Assembly: GCF_964019385.1 (NCBI RefSeq)
Contig: NC_088644.1
Location: 35,845,206-35,909,205 of the forward strand
Length of the DNA stretch: 64,000 bases
Source of the DNA: Sycon ciliatum
Taxonomy: Eukaryota; Porifera; Calcarea; Leucosolenida; Sycettidae
Direction: 5' to 3'
Shown: positions 23,375 through 60,599 of the stretch, one piece after another
Position numbering within the stretch: the stretch's first letter is position 1
Layout: every line of letters begins with the position of its first letter
The notes under the pieces: generated by a model
Databases searched by the model: none
The model's input: only the letters and a program-made list of their open reading frames with translations
What the model was told of the DNA's origin: nothing
Program-made: the position numbers and the translations under genes

Positions 23375-23824
23375 CTACGACACTTGTTCTCCAGCTTGCG
23401 ATTTTCCACGATGCGGTCTTCTGAATGATGAGTCTAGATTACGGGAACGCTGTCGAATAGTATTCCGTTTCTTCTTTGGTTGTTCTGGCTCTTCCTCGCC
23501 AGGCGTTGCACACGGAGTACCAGGTGAGGATTCTGGGGATGCTTGACACGATTGCCGGGAGTGATTGGCAGCATCTGGCTGGGAGGACACGGAATTGTCT
23601 GCACCCTTTGGATGGACGTCTGGACCAGAGTGAGTATCGGAGGACACGGAATTGGGTGCACTCGTCGGATGAACGTCTGAACCGAAGTGAGCATTGTCAA
23701 AGCACAGCTCTTCTGGTCGTCTCAGGGCAGTGCTGCTGCTGTTGCTGCTGCTGTTGCTGCTGCTGCTTGTAGCTTGAGCATGCTGGACCATGCGCTGGAC
23801 TCTTTCCTGCCTGCCAATAGCATC
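23375..23824 (-). CDS. Unrecognised Ser-rich, basic-motif exon candidate
   Basis: A minus-strand frame opens at an acceptor-like TTGACTTTAG (23825-23834) and runs about 149 codons to a stop at 23375. It begins with a polar helical segment (DAIGRQERVQRMV). Then come a Ser/Asn run encoded by an AGC/AAC repeat, two copies of a DVHP...NSVSS unit, and an acidic-then-basic stretch (EEEPEQPKKKRNT). A second frame open on the same strand just downstream (to about 23140) would need a +1 shift or an intron. It could be a nuclear regulatory protein exon or a decayed gene. No homologue was recognised. Confidence 0.3.
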   Translation of the reverse strand, partial: DAIGRQERVQRMVQHAQATSSSSNSSSNSSSTALRRPEELCFDNAHFGSDVHPTSAPNSVSSDTHSGPDVHPKGADNSVSSQPDAANHSRQSCQASPESSPGTPCATPGEEEPEQPKKKRNTIRQRSRNLDSSFRRPHRGKSQAGEQVS

Positions 23825-23915
23825 CTAAAGTCAAGCAAGGACATGACATTGTGTGTGCAGGAAAGGAAACCAGTAAGGACTGTACCATACAACTCTCCTC
23901 GGCTACTATGGTTAA

Positions 23916-24502
23916 AGGAGAAGTATACCCCTAAAATCAAATTTCACCAGTTGTAGTCTTCACGGTGCTAAGTCGAATGGTCTAGGTCCGAGGAAGCTGA
24001 GACGCTCCCTTCCTTCTTCATTCCCAATCGAACTCACGCACTTCCACCGAAACTGGGTGACTGCGCCTTACTAGATTGTGTTTTGTATGGAAAAATTTCA
24101 CTAAAAGCGCCATTTCATTCTTACAAAAGCACGGATGACTGCGATTAGTCCATTAATATGTGGTAGTCTTCTGGACGCTGTGTCTACTGATTTTGGTCCG
24201 AAAAGGCTGCGATGCAGCGTTCGGCCCTTATTCCCAATCGAGCCCAGTTAAGTAAGCGGTCACGTGCTCGTGCGTATACCAGTCATCTGGTCACCGTGCC
24301 TGCAGGCTACAACTTTCACACCAAGGTTCAACTCGAGTGACAGGAACGCTGTAAAAGTTGTAGCCTGCGGGCACAGTGACCAAGTGACTGGTGTGCGCAG
24401 GGGCACGTGACAGCTTACTCACCCATGCTCGATTGGGAATAAGGGCCGAACGCTGCATCGCGGCCTTTTCAGACCAAAACCAGTCCACTCTGTGTCCAAA
24501 AC
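23916..24502. mobile_element. TTAA-family element relative with an internal long hairpin
   Basis: The left end AAAGGAGAAGTA follows TTAA at 23912-23915. The next 100 bp share the AAGTCGAATGGTC and TCCGAGGA words of the 11567 element. Inside are two inverted arms of about 135 bp (about 24174-24316 and 24353-24502) that could fold into a stem. A matching right terminus was not found, so the element is truncated, diverged or composite. Confidence 0.5.
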
Positions 24503-24649
24503 ACTACAACCAATGAGAACCATTCAGCACCTTACTGATTCGGTGACTTAGCATAGCTGCACTAGAGACAAAACTTCCAACGCTGTGCCTCTACAATATA
24601 TCATATTCTAGTCCGCAGACAACCCAGAACTACCAGGTTATCACTTGAC

Positions 24650-24760
24650 CAGCCTCGCATCTTGCTTTCTCCGTCTCAAGCTTTCTTCCACCAATGCGTC
24701 CGTTGTAGACCATTGTGGCAGTAGTTTCTTTCTATCCACTTGCATACTCCCGGGACAATA
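24650..24760 (-). CDS. Possible exon of the same unidentified minus-strand gene
   Basis: The frame encodes a charged helical segment (KKLLPQWSTTDALVEESL then RRRKQDARL) and ends near a donor-like CTG/GTCAAG. If spliced in phase 0 it would join the Ser-rich frame at 23824. The support is frame composition only. Confidence 0.2.
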
Positions 24761-25770
24761 TAGATGTTGGCAAATAAGACTGTCTGTCAAGTGACCCAAA
24801 AAAACTAACCAATTCTGGCTGGTGTATAAAAACATCTCAAATCCAAACATGCTCCGTGACACTAGCAGCTTTGAGAGTATTTAACTATACGACATTTAAC
24901 TATATGACATTCTCCGTAACACTAGTAGCTTTGTGAGTATTTAGCAATATGAGATGGGCAGGTTGGCAGGGGAGGTATCGTCAATTTACTAGTGTTCATA
25001 CTGCGGTCAAATGCAGTCGGGAATATTCTTACATAGCCAGCAATCGCATGTCACCATGTACATTCAAAATCAACATAATTTTGCGAATCGACCTTTTTTT
25101 CAGGATCACTTTTCAACGAGGACGAAGCAAAGTCGGCCGAACGAAGCCTAGAGGAAGAAAATCACCCTCTCCACTTCACCATCATGATACTGACATAGAT
25201 ACGAGATGAAACAACTAAAAAATCCACAAGAAAACGGTACGGCCATCATCGCGCTGACTTTGGTCTGACTTTGGTCTGAGAATTTCTATCACGATCAAAA
25301 ATGTACGAGGAGCACTCAAAAATAAGCCACAGACGTACCTTTATCGCTCTCTACTCCTTTTTCAAGGCACAAAAGTCGACTCTCCACTTTCAAACCAGGA
25401 ACCAGACATACCAGTGGTCCTTTTCAGCTGCTCCACGAGCGCAGGAAATGTTCACCAAGGGGCGCAGAGCAGCATCCATTCCAGAAAAAGAGCTAAAATA
25501 CTAGTGAGACTGCATGCCTGAGTACATGAGTACATGTATGAGTACATGCAGAAAATAGTCAATTTCAGCGTTTCTGCTCCAAACAGCAACTAGCTTCGAC
25601 TAGAAACAAAGATTACAACAAAGGATCAAACAACAACCATTTTCTGCAGTTTTTTTGCAGATGGCTTCCTTGTGCTTGGCCCAGCATGCCAAAAATCACA
25701 CCTCGGAGGAGTACAAAAATTACAACTCTCAGATGTCCTCGATTGCTGGCCATGCTTCTCTCGCATTGAG

Positions 25771-25907
25771 ATTCGGGCCTCGACCAGCGAAAAAAGCCCT
25801 TAGGGTCAACATTTTCAAAATTCCTTTTCGGTTAGATATTTGGGCCTCAACCAGCGAAAACAGCCCTTAGGGTAAAAAATTTCAAAAATCCTTTTCGGTT
25901 AGATATT
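25771..25907. repeat. Two-copy tandem repeat, about 67-bp unit
   Basis: The word GGGCCTCGACCAGCGAAAA at about 25775 recurs at about 25842 with one change. In both copies it is followed by the same downstream text ending TTTTCGGTTAGATATT. Confidence 0.8.
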
Positions 25908-26185
25908 AATTTTGTTGAAACACATCTACTGAAGGACCTCAGCCAAGAAAAAGTCCATTTAAACCGGGTCTATACACCAATATACAAAATGTACTCCAAA
26001 TTGGTGCAATGTATGTATACGATGTATGTGTACAATGAATATTCAGCATTCTAAAAGTGGGTGGGCAGCTTGAATACCTTTGAAATAGTGCAGTAAGCAG
26101 CTAGGATACCAAAGATTGGCTGAAGATTGCAGAGGGAATGATCGACACATTCGCAGCTGCATCCAGCGTGGAGTCGTTCCGCAAT

Positions 26186-53124
<26,939 letters not shown>

Positions 53125-54401
53125 GCTAGCCGTGTTTTGCTATCAACGCGCACTAGCTGGCCTGTTGGAAGAGATGCCAGTGTTCTGAAGAGAGTGGGAC
53201 TAATTTTGGCCGCTAGCACATGTACCAGACTGCCCTAGCATTGGATCAAAGACCCCTAGCGTGCAGCAGGTGAATCGATGGAATCAGTGTAACGACGTTT
53301 CAGGCCCTCTATATCAGCGCAGCGTGGCCCTTGTTCCAATCACCTTTGTTTCCTTCCCGCCAGTGCAGCGAGATACGCTGAGAGATGAAACATCGAGCAC
53401 AACGCAACAGCAGCTTATCTGATTCTACACTCACTATTGTCTCCCTGTTCGAGATTTTTTACTTTTCCGTCTCTTTGCTCCTGTTGGCAGCGGCAACTAA
53501 GAACTCCACTACACTATGCGCCTGCGCTTTGTAGGATAGTTGAACAAGGAGTTGACATCTTTGCCAGGTGTTCCGGGATGTCACCAAGTCACTCGACCTT
53601 GTGGCTGGATTTCGGACCCAATCTTTGCATGGTCACCTCTGTCGATAGAAATACGAATCCCGCTAAACGTGCCTACATAATAATTATATCGTTCCATGAC
53701 TTATTATTTATCCGTAGCGTACATGCAGCATGTTTCACAGGCTGGCACCGTATGTCTGTAATGCTGCGCTCAAAGATACCAGTGCCACTTACATGTACAT
53801 GTATGAAGTCTTTGAGCCTGCTGCTGCGCTTCTCCGACCAAGTAACAACACAACACAACAACGTCAGTTACAGTCTGAATACAGATCTACAGTACAGCAG
53901 TGGACTGGCCCTTGAAAACTGTCACTTCTATGGTCATTTCGACGATTACCACCAAGTGCACCATCATAGCAGCAGCACAATATTGTACGAATGGTTAATT
54001 ATGCTCCCTATGCAGCTGTTTTGGTGCTTGAGCTACAGGCCTGGCTGATTCCCGCACTTCGGACCCAATCTCAGGTTCTCAGGAACTTTCACTCAATTCA
54101 AGTGACTCGACATCGTACCATGCACGATTCGTCGAATTATAAAAATCACAATAGGAAAAGATGCACAAAGCAGACGTGCATGAACTGCTACTTGGCCAGG
54201 CTTCAAAATTGAACAGACACAATCGCACATTTTACTTCAATTTTCAAACGAACATCGCTCCGGTGAAATTCAGTCCAATGGTAATCAGTTAGTTACGAAT
54301 TACGAAGTGGCAGTTACATTTTACGAGATGACCTCGAACTCCTCCAAGGAATATACCATGTACATGACTACATGACTGCATGTACGGTATCTCAAATACA
54401 T
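53125..54401. other. Formin 5' region and intergenic space
   Basis: The sequence above 53124 should hold the formin 5'UTR and promoter. No TATA box was obvious. A plus-strand 203-codon frame (53437-54048) has no recognisable motif and is not annotated as a gene. Confidence 0.4.
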
Positions 54402-54675
54402 GTTTGATTGATTGATTTTTATTTCACGGATCCTCCAGAGGCAAATAGATGCCTATCGAAGGGAGTCTCCTAAGTAAGTATGGAAAATGAGAAAGTATGT
54501 TCGTAAGGGAGAAGAGGTAGAAGATGCATTAGAATATAGAGTACAGAAGAAGTAAATTCAGTACTTCGGGTAGTACATTGCATGCTAATCATAATGAGAA
54601 TTAGAAAAGCAGCATTGCGGACTACTATAACTGACATATACACAAACTATTGAAACTATCATAGATGTGGTTAGC

Positions 54676-57600
54676 CTAGACACAAAAGTCAGGAATACCT
54701 TTCAAATAAAACATAGATTGCGAATGATACCGACGAACAGCAATACTAAATTTCGCTGTTGTAGAGAGTGAACGAATATCTTCAGGAAGTTTATTCCAGG
54801 CAACACTCAAAGAAAAAGGGTTGATTTACGAAAGAAGGTGCCAGCTTTAGGAAGAATTATGGATGAAGGGTGACGACTGCTTTGGGAAGAGGGTAGCTGG
54901 AAGTGAGACAACAAGGAGGGGTATTGGGAGAATACATGGTGGAAATAGACAAGGCCAAGAATCTGCCGTCGCCATGCTAACGATTCCCAAGAGGACAGAA
55001 CATTGAGGTCTTCTTTGGAAGTCGTCCAGTCAGGCCGACGCTTGAGTTTACTATTTAAGTATGCTCTAGCAGCAGTAGCCTGCAGTTTATCAAGGGTTGT
55101 GGACATGGCGGCTGAAACGGAAAACATCCAAACGGGAACAGCATATTCAAGGAGGGGACGAACATAACATTTATACAAAAGATTCACAGCAGGAAAAGGA
55201 AGGAAGTTGGACATATGGTTTAAAAGAAAAACCCGACCTCGAAATTTGCTGGTAATGTGTTGAATATGGGGGGACAGATTGAGTGAAGGAGTGAGGATGA
55301 TGCCCAGATGGCGGTGGGAAGAGGGCTGGGTCAGTAACGTACCGGCCATGGTGACGGTCCTGGGATCAGGTGGGTTTGATTTAGGTCTGCAAAAGGGAAC
55401 ATGGACACATTTGTTAGCATTGAAAACTGCTTCAGCTTTATGGGACCAGTTCACACATCTATCAAGGTCTAGTTGCAGGGAGGCAGTGTGCGCGGCGGGT
55501 ACGACAGTAGGCGGAGAAACGCAGACCATGTTGGAATCATCCGCAAACAGAGTCAGATCGCTGGATTGGGGAATGCTGGGAAGGGAGTTGATAGAAAGGT
55601 TGAATAATAGAGGGCCTAGGTGGGAGCCTTGTGGCACACCAGCGGTGAGCGACATATGGGTTGATAAGGAGGTTCCGACCCGCACAGACATCGATCGGCC
55701 TTCCAGGAAGTCCATCAGCCACGCGAATGAGTCAGGTGCACACCAACCGGACAGACATGAGGCTAGGAGGCGATGGCTGGTACGATCAAATGCCTTCGAG
55801 AAATCGAGAAAGACGGCATCACACTGGGCCCGGTTATCAAATGCAGAGCTGACAGTTGATGTGATATGCACAAGTTGGTCAACCGTGCTTCGGTGGTGGC
55901 GAAACCCGAACTGTTTCGGCGACAGTAGTTTGTGTTTCGCTACAAACGCGTACACCTGGCGGCTGATTAACGCTTCGTAGCATTTTGCCACACCATTCAG
56001 CAGAGATATCGGCCGGTAGTTAGCAGGGTCATTGCGACTTCCCTTACCCTTGTAAATTGGGGTAAGGATTGCAACTTTCCACTCAAGGGGTTGGGATCGG
56101 TAAGTGGTGCAGCGGTTAAAGAGAGCAGTGAGGGATTGGGCGAGCACTTCTGCTGTCTCTCGTAGGATCCTGTTAGGAAGACTGCCAGCTGTAGACTTTC
56201 GCACACTTAGGGTCGACAGTGCCTTGAATACTTCTACGATAGACAGAGGGCGGATGGCAAATGTTTCCGAAGAAGAAGGCATGGCGAGATCACGATGATC
56301 TGCATCCGACGACGGTGTAGCTTGACTATTCTTGGCGAACTGTTGACAGAAGATGTTCGCTTTCTCAGGGTCGGTAACCGCTAAGGTATCGACTCCTTGT
56401 ATATCAGGTATAGCGGTGTGAGGACAATTGATGTGGCACATTTTCTTGACTCTCTTCCACCAGTCATAAGATCCTCGATCTGCATGAAGGCCTTCTGACA
56501 TCTGGTCGTAGAAGTGACGTTTAGCTTTACGGATGGCAGCGACGAGGCAGTTCCTTGAAATGCGATAAGCAGCCCAGCACTCAGGGGTATTGACACGTTT
56601 TGCTGCAGCAAATAGTCGATCTCGACGTTGACGGAGGCGATGGTGCACAGAGGTGAACCAAGGCTTTCCGTAACGATTTGTTCGTTTTCGAACCTTCGGA
56701 ACAAAAGATAATATGGCTGTGTCAACTAGTGTTCGCCAGGCGACCCATGCTTCATCTGTACTACTGGCTTCTTGTACAGCAGCGAGAAGAGGGAGGCTCC
56801 AAAGGTGGTTATTAAGTGCCGGCCAGTCTGTGGCTGCATAGTTGTTCACGAGCAAATCAGAGTGCACTGGTTGCTGGGAACGAGTCTGTATTGCGAGATC
56901 AAATACCACAGGACAGTGATCAGAAACAGGGGGAAGTGTGGTGAGGTTGTGGATGAGGAATGGTTGGTTACAGAGAACAAGGTCCAGGAGAGAAGAGCTC
57001 TGACCTGCGGCGGAGAAACGTGTTGGGCGGTCGCGTACAAGTTGTGTAAAACCAGTATCATCCAGCAGTTTGACAAGGCATCTTCCAGCAGCAGTGTTCG
57101 GGTCCTGCCTATACCATTCGTTGTGCCGAGCATTAAAGTCACCGAGGATGATAATGGAAGCCGTAGTGTCCGTAATGGAAGAGTTGGACTCACGCAAGCC
57201 AGAGAGGAAGGTTGAATGATCCTGCCTTGGTGGCCGATAACAGTAGAAAATATAGACATCTTTGTGGCCATTTTTAAGTTGAATGCATAGGATTTCAAGG
57301 TTGGTGTTGGCAGGCTCGAGGTCTGCTCGTCTGACGTAGGCGAGTCCTGGTCGGAGTAAGAAAGCAACACCACCGCCACGCAGAGCGACATGAGATGGGC
57401 GGTCTCTTCGCACTATGTCAAAAGCGGCAGTTGGCAGTAATACAGAGTTAGGAATTTTCTGAGTTAGCCAGGTTTCGGTGATGCCTAATATGTCCATGTC
57501 TGAAGTACCAAATATGTTATTAATTTCATCGGCCTTTGGATACCAGCTGCAAGCATTGGTTGTGGCTAGCCGCATATGATGGGGATGTTTGTTTGGTATA

Positions 57601-57734
57601 AAGGCTGAGGTATCGTATGGTGATGGGAGAGTGAAGGTAGGTGCATCTGGGTTCAGTTGCCCTGACACACTGTTAGATGATGGTGTCGATGTGGTCCTAG
57701 TGGGAAAAAAGATGGGTGCGTGTGGATTCAACAT
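54676..57734 (-). CDS. LINE ORF2: endonuclease-reverse transcriptase, C-terminal frameshift
   Basis: Open for 975 codons from the ATG at 57734 to a stop at 54807. APE-type endonuclease motifs: ITETWL (about residue 86), GDFNARH (about 200), SDHCPV (about 270). Reverse transcriptase: YKGKGSRNDPANYRPISLL (about 570), FLDFSKAFD (about 640), GVPQGSHLGPLLF, and the catalytic FADDS (about 730). After the stop, the next frame continues with SVAWNKLPEDIRSLSTTAKF and ends at a TAG at 54676. This is the WN-LP-IR C-terminal motif typical of such LINEs. One base was therefore lost or gained near 54810, in a T-rich stretch. Confidence 0.92.
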
Positions 57735-57740
57735 CACAGT

Positions 57741-58097
57741 TTATGATTTCTTGGGGAGGGGTGGGTTCTTGAACTTCCATTCTCGTGCTGTTACATGCTC
57801 GGGCCAGAAATCGTTTTCCAGAACATTTCTTTCGTCATGCTCAGCAACTGTCAGATGTGCGTACAACGTGCCATACACTGTTCTGGAGGGGATCAGTTTA
57901 CAGCCAGTAACTTCCACATTCTTCTTTCTACAGTACGCAACAAGATCATCAGCACTGCAGTTGATATTGATGCCCCCAACGAATACAACTCTGCGTGTTA
58001 TTTTCTTACCTCCACGCAGATCTGCGGGCTTCCTGTGGCGGTTGGCGGCTTCACGTACGATCGACCAGTCGTACTTGGTGCTGACAGGCTTGTCAGT
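57741..58097 (-). CDS. LINE ORF1, C-terminal part
   Basis: From the nested-insertion boundary to the stop at 57741. It contains RRVVFVGGININCSADDL, a VEVTGCKLIPSRTVYG stretch and FWPEHVTAREW, the nucleic-acid-binding C-terminal module of CR1/L2-like ORF1 proteins. In the uninterrupted element it would continue from the frame that crosses the 58864-58877 duplication (ASRTTDKPV). Confidence 0.75.
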   Translation of the reverse strand, partial: TDKPVSTKYDWSIVREAANRHRKPADLRGGKKITRRVVFVGGININCSADDLVAYCRKKNVEVTGCKLIPSRTVYGTLYAHLTVAEHDERNVLENDFWPEHVTAREWKFKNPPLPKKS

Positions 58098-58877
58098 AGT
58101 ACGACTGGCGTACTGCCAATGTTGAGCCCGATGCGCGAGCGGACATCCGGGTGCGGGGCTTTTGGAACCATAGCCGCAATGCATTTTTCGATACGAGGGT
58201 GTTCTATCCCCACGCAGCGAGCTATCGGTCCCAGCCCATTGCATCTATTTATCGCAAGTTGGAAGGTGCCAAGAAGCGGGAGTATGGCGAAAGAGTTAAC
58301 CAAGTTGAACATGGCTCGTTCACACCACTGGTCTTCTCCTCTTGCGGCGGAATGGGTCCAGAGGCAGCCATCGTCGTCAAGCGGATTGCTGATGCTCTGG
58401 CTTCTAAGCGCAAGGAGAGCTACAGCAAAGTCGTTTGCTGGATGCGCTGCTGCTTGGCTTTCTCTCTTGCTAGGTCTGCGATCCGGTGCGTTCGAGGATC
58501 ACGCTCCGTTCGCCGCCGTCACATCAACCTTGTGCCTGTCGACCTCGTCCAGGCTGAGGCTCGCCTTGCTACGCATTAGACTGTCTTCACAGCCATTTTA
58601 GCTTCCTCCTTATTGGACTGTTTTCACAGCCATTGTAGCTTCCTCCGTATAAGACTGTTTTCACAGCCATTTCAGCTCATTTTCTCTCGGTACTAAGCTG
58701 TTGACCTTGCACTTGTGTTTATTTTGCCCGTACTACGTCAAAAAAAAAAAAAAAAACCGTATTGTACTACTCCCTGCTTTGTACTCAGTACTTGTTCGAC
58801 TGAAAAATGCCCGCAAACAGAAAATACTTTTCGAATACACTGTAAAAAAAAAAAAAAAAAAAAAGTACGACTGGCGT
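58098..58877 (+). mobile_element. Nested 5'-truncated poly(A) retrotransposon with 14-bp TSD
   Basis: AGTACGACTGGCGT occurs at 58098-58111 and again at 58864-58877. Between them a plus-strand insert of about 752 bp ends in A tracts (58741-58757 and 58843-58864). The insert carries an open frame from its first base to 58579, then three 37-bp tandem repeats (about 58580-58682, containing CACAGCCATT). Long TSD, A-tail and 5' truncation are hallmarks of target-primed LINE retrotransposition. It splits ORF1 of the resident LINE. Confidence 0.9.
58112..58579 (+). CDS. C-terminal fragment of a retrotransposon protein (nested insert)
   Basis: 155 codons, open from the insertion border. It contains DIRVRGFWNHSRNAFFDTRV, REYGERVNQVEHGSFTPLVF then SSCGGMGPEA, and LAFSLARSAIRCVRGSRS. 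Proteins with this FTPLVF/GGMG/LRSAIxCxRG pattern are, from memory, frequent in LINE-type ORFs of early-branching animals; the exact family is not certain. It has no start codon of its own and is a 5'-truncated remnant. Confidence 0.6.
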   Translation, partial: TANVEPDARADIRVRGFWNHSRNAFFDTRVFYPHAASYRSQPIASIYRKLEGAKKREYGERVNQVEHGSFTPLVFSSCGGMGPEAAIVVKRIADALASKRKESYSKVVCWMRCCLAFSLARSAIRCVRGSRSVRRRHINLVPVDLVQAEARLATH

Positions 58878-58936
58878 TGCTTGTTCGTGGTGTAGAGAAG
58901 GTACGACTAGCGTACGTCTCGCCCAGAGCTGCGGTT

Positions 58937-59422
58937 TCAAGCCCTGTTCAATGGTGCGGATGCGGGTACTGGTACACCCGTGGCGGGAATGTTTGTAGCT
59001 GCTCGGTACGAGTACTCATCCTGGTGGCGGTCGAGGGCGCGATTAGAGACATCGATGGGCTGGTGGTGTTGTGTCAGGGCGCGAAGCTCCTCCCTGAGTT
59101 CTGCAATGGCGGCATCTTTTCTTTTCTCCTTTTCGAGAGAGATTTTTCGTAGGTCGGAAACTTCTGCTACCAGGTTTCGGACCGTCTCCATCAGGTCAAC
59201 CATCATCTTCGTTAGCGCAGTAGCATCAGTACTGGTACATTCACATCCGCCTGCCTGCTTTGTGACCCTGTGTGTGTCGATCTGATCGTCCAGTGGTTGC
59301 AACTTTCCCCTCAGGGCGCCTACCAATTGCACCCGGCTCAGGCCGGCCCACTTGACGTTATTGGCCTTTGCCAGTGACTCCAAGCCTTCACTATCCAAAA
59401 TTCCGAAGTCAATGGACGCCAT
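58937..59422 (-). CDS. LINE ORF1, N-terminal part with coiled coil
   Basis: Starts at the ATG at 59422 (MASIDFGILDSEGLESLAKA). Residues 70-115 form a coiled coil (MVDLMETVRNLVAEVSDLRK, then KEKRKDAAIAELREELRAL), as in trimeric ORF1 proteins. The frame stops at 58937. Beyond a one-base shift the reading resumes (ETYASRTFSTPRTSNASRTT) across the insertion duplication into the C-terminal part. Confidence 0.75.
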   Translation of the reverse strand: MASIDFGILDSEGLESLAKANNVKWAGLSRVQLVGALRGKLQPLDDQIDTHRVTKQAGGCECTSTDATALTKMMVDLMETVRNLVAEVSDLRKISLEKEKRKDAAIAELREELRALTQHHQPIDVSNRALDRHQDEYSYRAATNIPATGVPVPASAPLNRA

Positions 59423-59509
59423 GCTCCCGGTTGGGGGAGCAAGACGTCAGACGTAAAAAACTCGCAACCACACTCGTCCACTACAACATGTATTGCCAAG
59501 AGTACATAA

Positions 59510-59913
59510 GGCTGCAACCACACTAGGTACAAACTCACGTACAAACTGCATTACAGTAGAAATCGTCATGCCGACGCGTGCGAAATGCAAAACGCGCTTT
59601 GTAGGTTTTCAGCAACTGGCGCACCCCTGTAGAAAGCCACGTTTGTCGTTTTCGTCGTTTTCGCGCTCCATCTCCTCTGTACAACTTTGTTTTTGTACCT
59701 GGTCGTCGTACATAGCATCAGCATCAGCATTGTTTTTGAATTTCCCGGTCTTTTCCAGCGCATGGCACACGCTTTGGTACGACAACGTCACGTGCTGTTC
59801 GCGTGAAAACGTCATCTATGCAGACCGAAAAGTGTAGTGTGGTTGCGTACCGACTTGTACTGAGATATGCATGAAAATTTGTACTGTGATTTTTACGTAG
59901 TGTGGTTGCGGCC
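59510..59913. mobile_element. 404-bp PIF/Harbinger-like MITE (TAA TSD)
   Basis: The ends GGCTGCAACCACACTA and inverse (GGCCGCAACCACACTA) are flanked by TAA at 59507-59509 and 59914-59916. 3-bp TWA duplications are typical of PIF/Harbinger. The open frames inside have no transposase motif. Confidence 0.8.
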
Positions 59914-59930
59914 TAACCCCCCGGGGGTAA

Positions 59931-60303
59931 GGCCCTCATCAGACTACGTACATAGAAAATCCAGTACAAAATCACATAAAACCTAAAAGGCAACATTTTT
60001 CCATGCCTGCATTCAGACTACACATTTTACATGCAATATACAGGCAACCTTTGACCCTACGAAATTGCGCAATGGGCCTGGGATGTGTGAAAGCAGCGGA
60101 CAGTCGTACCCGGGTACAAAGTTCGTACAACTGCCTGGTGAAAGTACGATAAATGCAGGAAAGTTGCCTTGTACAAGGGTTCGCACTCTGCCTGAAAGGA
60201 TTGGGCAGCTTTTTAGGCTTCCCGCCAGATTCTTGTTGTTGTCTTGGAAACTTCTATGTAAATGTGACTTATAGGCTGTTTTGTACCTAGTCTGAAGAGG
60301 GCC
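59931..60303. mobile_element. 373-bp PIF/Harbinger-like MITE (TWA target)
   Basis: The ends GGCCCTCATCAGACTACGTA and inverse (GGCCCTCTTCAGACTAGGTA) are flanked by TAA on the left and TTA on the right; one copy of the 3-bp target has changed. It sits in the right arm of the older micro-element. Confidence 0.7.
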
Positions 60304-60508
60304 TTATGTACTCTTGGTATTGCCTATGCCACCATTTTGGCGCACAACCTGCTGATGTACAAAGGTGTTCGCAAACAACATTTCATAATATTATATTCAT
60401 TGTAATAAAATAAATAATAAAAAGTGTAATCACACGTACTGTACATGTGTAGTATCTCTAGCTCTATCAGTATCACTGAACAGTCATCACACAACCTCCT
60501 GGTATTAC

Positions 60509-60538
60509 CAAGAGTAGATAAACAGTTATGTACTCTTG
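60509..60538. mobile_element. 30-bp micro-TIR element with 7-bp TSD
   Basis: It reads CAAGAGTAGATAA, then ACAG, then TTATGTACTCTTG: two inverted 13-bp ends (one mismatch) and a 4-bp core. It is flanked by GTATTAC at 60502-60508 and 60539-60545. The termini match the copies at 59497 and 62974. Confidence 0.7.
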
Positions 60539-60599
60539 GTATTACTAGCTACTTGTAGTTCACATGTACATGCTAAGTGCTTCTCCCAGCAACCACTAG

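Larger units (their letters stand above)
54402..59450 (-). mobile_element. LINE retrotransposon (CR1/L2/Jockey-type), broken
   Basis: Minus strand: ORF1 (59422 to 57741, interrupted), a 6-nt gap to the ORF2 ATG (UAA ACT GUG AUG), ORF2 with AP endonuclease and reverse transcriptase, a short 3'UTR, and a 3' terminus of ATCAATCAATCAAAC at about 54402-54418, a simple-repeat tail of the kind common in this group. The 5' limit is unclear. It is inactive as it stands: ORF1 carries a frameshift and a nested insertion, and ORF2 has a C-terminal frameshift. Confidence 0.88.
59497..60316. mobile_element. Palindromic micro-element (CAAGAGTACATAA ends) split by two Harbinger-like MITEs
   Basis: CAAGAGTACATAA at 59497-59509 and its inverse TTATGTACTCTTG at 60304-60316 are flanked by GTATTGC at 59490-59496 and 60317-60323, a perfect 7-bp duplication. 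Everything between is accounted for by two later TIR elements (59510-59913, 59931-60303) plus an 11-bp C/G core (CCCCCCGGGGG with TAA flanks). The original element was therefore a near-perfect palindrome of about 37 bp. Confidence 0.7.

Noticed and set aside
53437..54048. 203-codon plus-strand open frame upstream of formin
   Set aside because: No recognisable motif, low-complexity composition, and no promoter or splice support.
56772..57391. Long open frames on both strands overlapping LINE ORF2
   Set aside because: They are shadows of the endonuclease-reverse transcriptase frame.
57795..58601. 268-codon plus-strand open frame
   Set aside because: It spans the LINE ORF1 antisense and the nested insert in a frame that matches neither; a shadow frame.
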